64,000 nucleotides of DNA from Cellulomonas persica (GTDB lineage Bacteria > Actinomycetota > Actinomycetes > Actinomycetales > Cellulomonadaceae). The notes beneath the pieces are model-generated. The model was not told the DNA's origin. It saw nothing but the letters and a program-made list of their open reading frames with translations, and did no database searches. Below are positions 58,758-64,000 of this stretch, one piece after another. Made by a program: the position numbers and the translations under genes. The stretch covers positions 62,001-126,000 of the forward strand of contig NZ_BJUA01000003.1 in the NCBI RefSeq assembly GCF_007989825.1. Direction: 5' to 3'. Position 1 is the stretch's first letter. Every line of letters starts with the position of its first letter.

Positions 58758-60049
58758 GCGACCTCGACGGGACGGTGATCGGGCGCGGGCAGGGGCGTGC
58801 CGTGGGGCGTCCCGGTGGAGGCGCCCGCGGTGGGCCGGGTGGGCAGCCGGACGACGCAGCGCGCGGTGCGCTGGTCGCGGACGTGCACGTGCGGCGTGGT
58901 GCGTTCACGCTCGCGGCCGCGCTCGCGGTCGAGCCCGGGCGGGTCACCGCGGTGCTCGGGCCGAACGGCGCGGGCAAGTCGACGCTCCTCGCGCTGCTGG
59001 CGGGCACGCTCGGCGTCGAGCGCGGGCACGTGCGCGTGGGGGACCGCGTGCTGACCCGGACGATGCCGGGCGAACGCGACGTGCACGTGCCCGTGGACCG
59101 GCGGTCGGTCGGGCTGCTCGGGCAGGACCCGCTGGTGTTCCCGCACCTCGACGTGCTCGAGAACGTCGCGTTCGGGCCGCGCGCCGCGGGGGTGCGGCCG
59201 GCGCACGCGCGCGACGAGGCGGCGGCGTGGCTCGAGGCCGTGGGGCTGGGCGACCTCGCGCGTCGTCGGCCCGACGAGCTCTCGGGCGGTCAGCGCCAGC
59301 GGGTGGCGCTCGCGCGCGCGCTCGCGGCCCGCCCCGACGCGCTCCTGCTCGACGAGCCCTTCGCGCAGCTCGACGTGCGCACCGCCGCCGAGCTGCGCGA
59401 CGTGGTGCGCGAACACGTGCGCGCCGCGCGCGTGCCGACCGTGCTGGTCACGCACGACGTGGTCGACGTGCTCGCGCTCGCGGACCACGTCGTCGTGCTG
59501 CACGACGGCGACGTGGTCGAGCAGGGCGACCCTGTGACCGTCCTCACGGACCCGGTCCACCCCTTCACCGCCGCCCTGGCCGACCTCAACCTCCTGCGCG
59601 TCACTCCGATCACCCCTGCAGGTGCCGGCGCGCCGGCCCTGCTCCGCTCCCCGTCGCTCGCGCTGACGGTCCCCGCCGACGCCTTCGCCTCGTGGGTGGA
59701 GAAAGCGTCGGCTGGCGTGACCTTCTCCACCCACGACGCGTGGCAGCTGACGTTCTCACCCGGTGACGTGCGGATCTGCGGCGTTGCCGACGGGACGGGG
59801 GACCGGCCGGGGGACGGAGCGGCCGACGCGCGTGCCGACGACGTGTCGGCGCGCGACGGCCGGGCCCAGCTCGCGTGGGACGCCGTCGTCGTCGACGTCG
59901 AGCGGGGGCCGCGGGGCCTGCGCGTGCGCACGACCGACGACGTGCTCGTCGACGTCGCGGCGGCGAGCGCCGTGGCGCTCGACCTGCGGCCGGGCAGTCC
60001 CGTCCGGCTGCGCGTCGCGGCCCCCGACGTGCGCGTCCGCGCCGTCTGA
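58754..60049 (+). CDS. modC: Molybdate ABC ATPase ModC with C-terminal TOBE domain
   Basis: 431 aa, long for the family (about 350-370). A Gly/Arg-rich N-terminus (1-35) is extra. Walker A GPNGAGKST (about 71-79), Q-loop LGQDPLVFPHLDV, signature LSGGQRQRVALARAL, Walker B LLLDEPFAQLD, H-loop VTHDVVDV. The TOBE part begins near 285 (LADLNLLRVTPI). It is interrupted by a palindromic insert (about 310-330, WVEKASAGVTFSTHDAW) and an Asp-rich loop before the last strands (VDVERGPRGLRVRTTDDVLVDVAA). Confidence 0.93.
   Translation: MSDLDGTVIGRGQGRAVGRPGGGARGGPGGQPDDAARGALVADVHVRRGAFTLAAALAVEPGRVTAVLGPNGAGKSTLLALLAGTLGVERGHVRVGDRVLTRTMPGERDVHVPVDRRSVGLLGQDPLVFPHLDVLENVAFGPRAAGVRPAHARDEAAAWLEAVGLGDLARRRPDELSGGQRQRVALARALAARPDALLLDEPFAQLDVRTAAELRDVVREHVRAARVPTVLVTHDVVDVLALADHVVVLHDGDVVEQGDPVTVLTDPVHPFTAALADLNLLRVTPITPAGAGAPALLRSPSLALTVPADAFASWVEKASAGVTFSTHDAWQLTFSPGDVRICGVADGTGDRPGDGAADARADDVSARDGRAQLAWDAVVVDVERGPRGLRVRTTDDVLVDVAAASAVALDLRPGSPVRLRVAAPDVRVRAV
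59691..59735. repeat. Palindromic element inside modC
   Basis: CGTGGGTGGAGAA (59691-59703) and its exact complement (59723-59735) flank 19 bases. It keeps the reading frame and encodes WVEKASAGVTFSTHDAW, which is not part of the ModC fold. It looks like a small dispersed palindromic (REP-like) unit captured in the coding sequence; only one copy is in this window. Confidence 0.7.
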
Positions 60050-60057
60050 CGGCCCCC

Positions 60058-60126
60058 GTCCCGCACGCGCGTCGGCCCTCGTCCCGCACGCGCGTCGGGC
60101 GACTTCTCACACGCGCGTCGGGCGAC
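60058..60126. repeat. 23-bp tandem repeat after modC
   Basis: CACGCGCGTCGG recurs at 60064, 60087 and 60110, exactly 23 bp apart, in longer near-copies (GTCCCGCACGCGCGTCGG; CACGCGCGTCGGGCGAC). Each contains an inner ACGCGCGT palindrome. It lies between modC and narK, where a regulator or terminator could act. Confidence 0.75.
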
Positions 60127-60138
60127 CCGTGCGCGAAA

Positions 60139-60194
60139 GGTTCCCGCGACGCAACAGCGGGACCACCGGTACCGAAACATCCCGTTCCTAGCGT
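60139..60194 (+). promoter_or_regulatory. Candidate control region of narK
   Basis: An imperfect dyad GGTTCCCGC (60139-60147)/GCGGGACC (60157-60164) precedes a TAGCGT box at 60189-60194, 40 bases before the narK ATG. The -35 is unclear. The order dyad, then -10 box, suits activation or repression by a nitrogen regulator, but the identity is unknown. Confidence 0.4.
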
Positions 60195-60233
60195 CAGGCA
60201 CGTCCGAGCCCCCACCGAGCCCCGGAGGCCCCC

Positions 60234-61622
60234 ATGGCGCAGCCGCTCGCGACCGTCGACCCGCAGGCGTCGACCCCCACCGCCGTCCCGACACCGGTCG
60301 CCGCTCCTGGTGCGCCGCTCGTCCACCGTCCCGGCCGCTGGATCGACGGCTGGGACCCGCAGGACGAGGGGCAGTGGTCGACCGTCGGGCGGCCGATCGC
60401 CCGGCGGAACCTGATCCTGTCGATCTTCGCGGAGTTCCTCGGCTTCGCCGTGTGGGCGCTGTGGAGCATCGTCGTGCCCCAGCTGCCCGCGGCGGGGTTC
60501 GCCCTCAGCGTGGACCAGATGTTCTGGCTCATCGCGGTGCCGAGCCTCGTCGGCGCCACCCTGCGTATCCCGTACACGTTCGCGGTGCCGCTGTTCGGCG
60601 GCCGCAACTGGACCATCGTGTCCGCGCTGCTCCTGCTCGTGCCGACGATCAGCCTCGCGGTCGTCGTGCAGAACCCGGACACGTCGTTCGGCGTGCTGCT
60701 CGGGGTCGCCGCGCTCGCCGGGCTCGGCGGCGGCAACTTCGCCTCGTCGATGGCCAACATCTCCTTCTTCTACCCGGAGCGTGAGAAGGGCCGTGCCCTG
60801 GGGCTCAACGCCGCGGGCGGCAACCTCGGCACCGCCGCGGTCCAGCTCGCGGTGCCGCTCGTGATCGTCTCCGGTGCGGGCGTCGCGCTCGAGCGTGCGG
60901 GGCTGATGTTCGTGCCGCTCGCGATCCTCGCGGCGGTCCTGGCGTGGCGCTGGATGGACAACCTGTCGCACGCGAAGTCCGACCCGCGGTCCTACGGTGT
61001 GGCGGCCCGTCAGCGGCACACCTGGATCATCTCGTTCATCTACATCGGCACGTTCGGCTCGTTCATCGGCTTCTCGGGCGTGTTCCCGACGCTGATCAAG
61101 GGCACGTTCCCCGAGATCACGGCGTCGGTGGCGTTCCTCGGTGCGCTCGTCGGCTCGGTGGCCCGGCCGCTCGGCGGGATCCTCGCGGACCGGCTCGGCG
61201 GCGCACGCGTGACGATCGCGGCGTTCGCGGTCATGGCGGCGGGCGTGGTCTCGGCGATCGCCGCGCTGCGGTCCCACAGCTTCGGCGCGTTCCTCGCGTC
61301 GTTCCTGGTGCTGTTCGTCGCGACGGGTGCGGGCAACGGCTCGGTCTACCGGATGATCCCCGCGGTCTTCCGGCACGGCGCCACGGACGACGAGGACCGG
61401 GCACGGCGCGCGCGGTCCGCGGCCGGCTGCCTGGGCATCGCGGGAGCGGTCGGGGCGTTCGGCGGGTTCCTCATCCCGCGCGGCTTCGCGATCTCGACGT
61501 CGCAGACCGGCAACATCCAGGCGGCCCTGTGGGTCGTCGTCGGGATGTACGCGGTGATGGCGTTCGTGACGTGGGCGGTGTACTCGCGGCGCGGGTCGTC
61601 GTTCGGCCAGACGGTGATCTGA
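60234..61622 (+). CDS. narK: Nitrate/nitrite MFS transporter
   Basis: 462 aa. ATG behind GGAGG. A 50-residue N-terminus (Pro/Ala-rich, then RWIDGWDPQDEGQW) precedes twelve helices. NarK signatures are present: FAEFLGFAVWALWSIVVPQLPAAGF, GGGNFASSMANISFFYPEREKGRALGLNAAGGNLGTAAVQL, and GAGNGSVYRMIPAVF, the second nitrate signature. TIGTFGSFIGFS also fits. Imports nitrate or exports nitrite; the adjacent reductase favours nitrate uptake for assimilation. Confidence 0.94.
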   Translation: MAQPLATVDPQASTPTAVPTPVAAPGAPLVHRPGRWIDGWDPQDEGQWSTVGRPIARRNLILSIFAEFLGFAVWALWSIVVPQLPAAGFALSVDQMFWLIAVPSLVGATLRIPYTFAVPLFGGRNWTIVSALLLLVPTISLAVVVQNPDTSFGVLLGVAALAGLGGGNFASSMANISFFYPEREKGRALGLNAAGGNLGTAAVQLAVPLVIVSGAGVALERAGLMFVPLAILAAVLAWRWMDNLSHAKSDPRSYGVAARQRHTWIISFIYIGTFGSFIGFSGVFPTLIKGTFPEITASVAFLGALVGSVARPLGGILADRLGGARVTIAAFAVMAAGVVSAIAALRSHSFGAFLASFLVLFVATGAGNGSVYRMIPAVFRHGATDDEDRARRARSAAGCLGIAGAVGAFGGFLIPRGFAISTSQTGNIQAALWVVVGMYAVMAFVTWAVYSRRGSSFGQTVI

Positions 61623-61628
61623 GGCCCC

Positions 61629-64000
61629 TTGACGACCACCACCACTGCTCCGCAGGGGAGCACGCCGTCGCTCGAGCAGGTCGCGACGGTGTGCTCCTAC
61701 TGCGGCGTCGGCTGCGGCATCGTCCTCGACGTCGCGCGCGACGACGAGGGGAACCGCGTCGCGCGCTCGGCGCGGGGCGACCGGTCCCACCCCGCGAACG
61801 CCGGCCGGCTGTGCACCAAGGGCGCGACGAGTGCCGACATGCTCGCCGCGGGCGGGCGCGCCACGCGTGCGCTCGTGCGTCCCGAGCGCGGCGCGGAGCC
61901 CGAGGCGACGGATCTCGACGAGGCGATCGACCTCGTCGCCCGCCGCCTGCGCGAGGTCGTCGAGACGCACGGACCGGACGCGCTCGCGTTCTACGTGTCC
62001 GGGCAGATGAGCCTCGAGGCGCAGTACCTCGCGAACAAGCTCGCCAAGGGCTACGTGCGCACGCACCAGATCGAGTCGAACTCGCGCCTGTGCATGGCCA
62101 GCGCGGGCACGGGCTACAAGCTCTCGCTCGGAGCGGACGGGCCGCCCGGGTCGTACGACGACCTCGACCACGCCGACGTGTTCCTCGTCATCGGCGCGAA
62201 CATGGCCGACTGCCACCCGATCCTGTTCCTGCGCCTGCTGGACCGCGTCAAGGCGGGCGCGAAGCTCGTCGTCGTCGACCCTCGTCGCACCGCGACCGCC
62301 GACAAGGCGGACCTGTTCCTGCAGGTCCGGCCGGGTACGGACATCGCGCTGCTGAACGGGCTGCTGCGGCTCGTCGTCGAGGCGGGCGGCCTCGACGAGG
62401 AGTTCGTGAGCGAGCACACCGACGGCTGGGACGCCGTCGAGGCGATGCTCGAGGACTACCCGGCCGACGAGGTGGCGCGCCTGACGGGCGTGCCGGAGGC
62501 GGACCTGCGGGCCGCAGCCGCGCTCATCGCGGGCGCCGCGAACTGGGTCTCGTGCTGGACCATGGGTCTCAACCAGTCCACGCACGGGACCTGGAACACG
62601 AACGCCCTGGTCAACCTGCACCTCGCGACGGGGGCGATCTGCCGCACCGGGTCCGGCCCGTTCTCGCTCACCGGGCAGCCCAACGCCATGGGCGGGCGCG
62701 AGATGGGCTACATGGGACCGGGCCTGCCGGGGCAGCGGTCGATTCTCGACGCCGACGACCGCGCGTTCGTCGAGGGGGTCTGGGGTCTGGCGCCCGGGAC
62801 GTTGCGCGCCGACTTCACCGGCCGCGGCACGGTCGACATGTTCGAGCGCATGGCCGCGGGTGAGATCAAGGCGTGCTGGATCGTGTGCACCAACCCGGTC
62901 GCCTCGGTCGGGAACCGACGCACGGTCATCGAAGGGCTCGAACGCGCCGAGCTCGTCGTGACGCAGGACGCGTTCGCGGAGACCGAGACCAACGCGTACG
63001 CGGACGTCGTGCTGCCGGGCGCGCTGTGGTCGGAGTCCGACGGGGTGATGATCAACTCCGAGCGCAACCTCACGCTCGCGCGCGGTGCGCTGCGCCCGCC
63101 GGGGGACGCCCTGCCCGACTGGCAGCTCATCGCGCGCGTCGCGACCGCGATGGGCTACGACGGGTTCGACTACGCGTCGTCGCAGGAGGTGTTCGACGAG
63201 CTGTGCGCGTTCGCGAACCCGCGCACCGGCTACGACCTGCGCGGGGTGACGTACGAACGTCTGCGCGAGGGGTCCGTGCAGTGGCCGGCCGCCCCCGGAT
63301 CGCCACGCCGCAACCCGATCCGCTACCTCAACGACGGCGTGAGCCAGCCGCTGCTCGAGCGTCCCGACGGCACGCGCCCGCGCCTGCACTTCCCGACCCC
63401 GACGGGCCGTGCCCAGTTCCACGCGCGGCCCCACCTGCCCGCCGCCGAGCTGCCCGACGACGACTACCCGTTCGTGCTCAACACCGGTCGCGTGCAGCAC
63501 CAGTGGCACACGCTGACCAAGACCGGCAAGGTCGCCAAGCTCACCAGGCTCGCGCCGGGACCCTTCGTCGAGATCCACCCGTCCGACGCCGCCGCGCTGG
63601 GCGTGCGCGACGGCACGCACCTGGAGATCGCGTCGCGACGCGGCCGGGCGGTGCTGCCCGCGGTCGTGACGGACCGCGTGCGCCCCGGCGCGCTGTTCGC
63701 GCCCTTCCACTGGAACGACCTGTTCGGGGAGTACCTCGCCGTGAACGCCGTGACCAGCGACGCCGTGGACCCCGTCTCGTTCCAGCCCGAGCTCAAGGTG
63801 TGCGCGGTCGCCGTCACGCCGGTGGCGACACCGCCCGGCGCGGCGGGCGCGGAGCAGCCGGCGGGCGTCGGCGGGGCGCTCGACGGTGCAGTGCTCGACG
63901 ATGCCGCGCACGACGGCGCAGGTTCGTCGTCCGGGGTGGTGACCTCGGCGCTCGACCCCGACGACGACGCCCGCACGCGCGGCGGGCTGACCCCCGGCGC
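61629..64000 (+). CDS. narB: Molybdopterin nitrate reductase catalytic subunit, 3' end outside the window
   Basis: At least 790 codons, still open at the window edge. Start TTG (61629) is the only start before the first Cys and lies 6 bases after the narK stop, behind TGAGG. The N-terminal [4Fe-4S] ligands are CSYCGVGC (Cys22, 25, 29) and the fourth Cys in RLCTKG. The Mo ligand is probably the Cys in SNSRLCMASAGTGY. GQPNAMGGREMGYMGPGLPG, ADVVLPGALWSESDG and NTGRVQHQWHTLTKTGK match assimilatory NarB/NasC enzymes. Reduces nitrate to nitrite. The C-terminus past about 720 is Gly/Ala/Asp-rich; whether it ends in a [2Fe-2S] or BFD domain cannot be seen. Confidence 0.93.
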   Translation, partial: MTTTTTAPQGSTPSLEQVATVCSYCGVGCGIVLDVARDDEGNRVARSARGDRSHPANAGRLCTKGATSADMLAAGGRATRALVRPERGAEPEATDLDEAIDLVARRLREVVETHGPDALAFYVSGQMSLEAQYLANKLAKGYVRTHQIESNSRLCMASAGTGYKLSLGADGPPGSYDDLDHADVFLVIGANMADCHPILFLRLLDRVKAGAKLVVVDPRRTATADKADLFLQVRPGTDIALLNGLLRLVVEAGGLDEEFVSEHTDGWDAVEAMLEDYPADEVARLTGVPEADLRAAAALIAGAANWVSCWTMGLNQSTHGTWNTNALVNLHLATGAICRTGSGPFSLTGQPNAMGGREMGYMGPGLPGQRSILDADDRAFVEGVWGLAPGTLRADFTGRGTVDMFERMAAGEIKACWIVCTNPVASVGNRRTVIEGLERAELVVTQDAFAETETNAYADVVLPGALWSESDGVMINSERNLTLARGALRPPGDALPDWQLIARVATAMGYDGFDYASSQEVFDELCAFANPRTGYDLRGVTYERLREGSVQWPAAPGSPRRNPIRYLNDGVSQPLLERPDGTRPRLHFPTPTGRAQFHARPHLPAAELPDDDYPFVLNTGRVQHQWHTLTKTGKVAKLTRLAPGPFVEIHPSDAAALGVRDGTHLEIASRRGRAVLPAVVTDRVRPGALFAPFHWNDLFGEYLAVNAVTSDAVDPVSFQPELKVCAVAVTPVATPPGAAGAEQPAGVGGALDGAVLDDAAHDGAGSSSGVVTSALDPDDDARTRGGLTPG

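Noticed and set aside
57833..60126. CRISPR array
   Set aside because: The tandem repeats have units of 15 and 23 bp without unique spacers, and no cas genes are present.
56334..60233. Molybdenum-cofactor riboswitch before mod or nar genes
   Set aside because: I could not find the conserved multi-stem Moco motif in the leaders, and the regulator's message looks leaderless.
59610..63911. 1433-codon minus-strand open frame opposite modC, narK and narB
   Set aside because: Composition is Arg/Gly/His-rich as expected for the complement of GC-rich coding DNA, and the plus-strand genes are unmistakable.

Overview
The window is very GC-rich double-stranded DNA with dense, often overlapping genes, GTG starts, short Arg/Ala-rich shadow frames and several starts that sit only 6-8 bases behind a TANNNT box. 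This points to a high-GC actinobacterium. The glucuronoxylan genes, the DUF2079, DUF4349 and DUF2231 proteins and the PadR/MacB-type cassette fit Cellulomonas or a close relative; that genus name is inference, as no marker gene is present.

Layout. 0-9 kb: a PadR-regulated ABC export cassette, a DJ-1/PfpI protein, a TIM-barrel-like protein, an alpha/beta hydrolase, a MarR regulator and a GH13 glucosidase. 9-20.3 kb: a glucuronoxylan/aldouronate block with glucuronate isomerase (uxaC), an LplB/YtcP/lipoprotein ABC importer, a YesL-like protein, GH67 alpha-glucuronidase (aguA), mannonate dehydratase (manD) and a LacI regulator. The same 12-bp operator-like dyad lies in front of uxaC, in front of the importer and between manD and lacI. 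The importer would bring in aldouronates, AguA would release glucuronate, UxaC would make fructuronate, and ManD would dehydrate mannonate. Fructuronate reductase and the KDG genes are not in the window. 20.3-25.2 kb: an ECF sigma factor with a membrane partner, and a TetR/MMPL pair.

25.2-28.8 kb is an accessory island: a 5'-truncated polymorphic toxin (pretoxin Hint plus C-terminal toxin) with an overlapping immunity gene, an IS3-family insertion sequence, a second toxin C-terminus cut off by the IS with its own overlapping candidate immunity gene, and the end of another IS3-like element. 28.8-31.2 kb: a four-gene overlapping operon of a lipoprotein, an Nramp-like carrier with altered metal-site residues and two PRC-barrel-like proteins.

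31.5-45.5 kb: a class II aldolase-like protein, a stress-type SDR and CsbD, DUF2231, a PAS-PAS-GAF-PP2C phosphatase, a TetR/epimerase pair behind a perfect palindrome, a ribbon-helix-helix (RHH)/DUF4097/DrrAB operon, an SPFH/RHH operon divergent from a degenerate GyrB-like ATPase domain, and a possible toxin-antitoxin pair. 45.6-56.3 kb: initiator tRNA, an EamA exporter, DUF2079 and DUF4349 proteins, an AlkA-like glycosylase, a DsbA-like protein, an SDR, NhaA and PPK2.

56.5-64 kb: a Mop-domain regulator and modABC (molybdate uptake), followed by narK and the molybdopterin nitrate reductase, which runs off the end. These genes form a coherent nitrate-assimilation unit in which molybdate import feeds the reductase cofactor.
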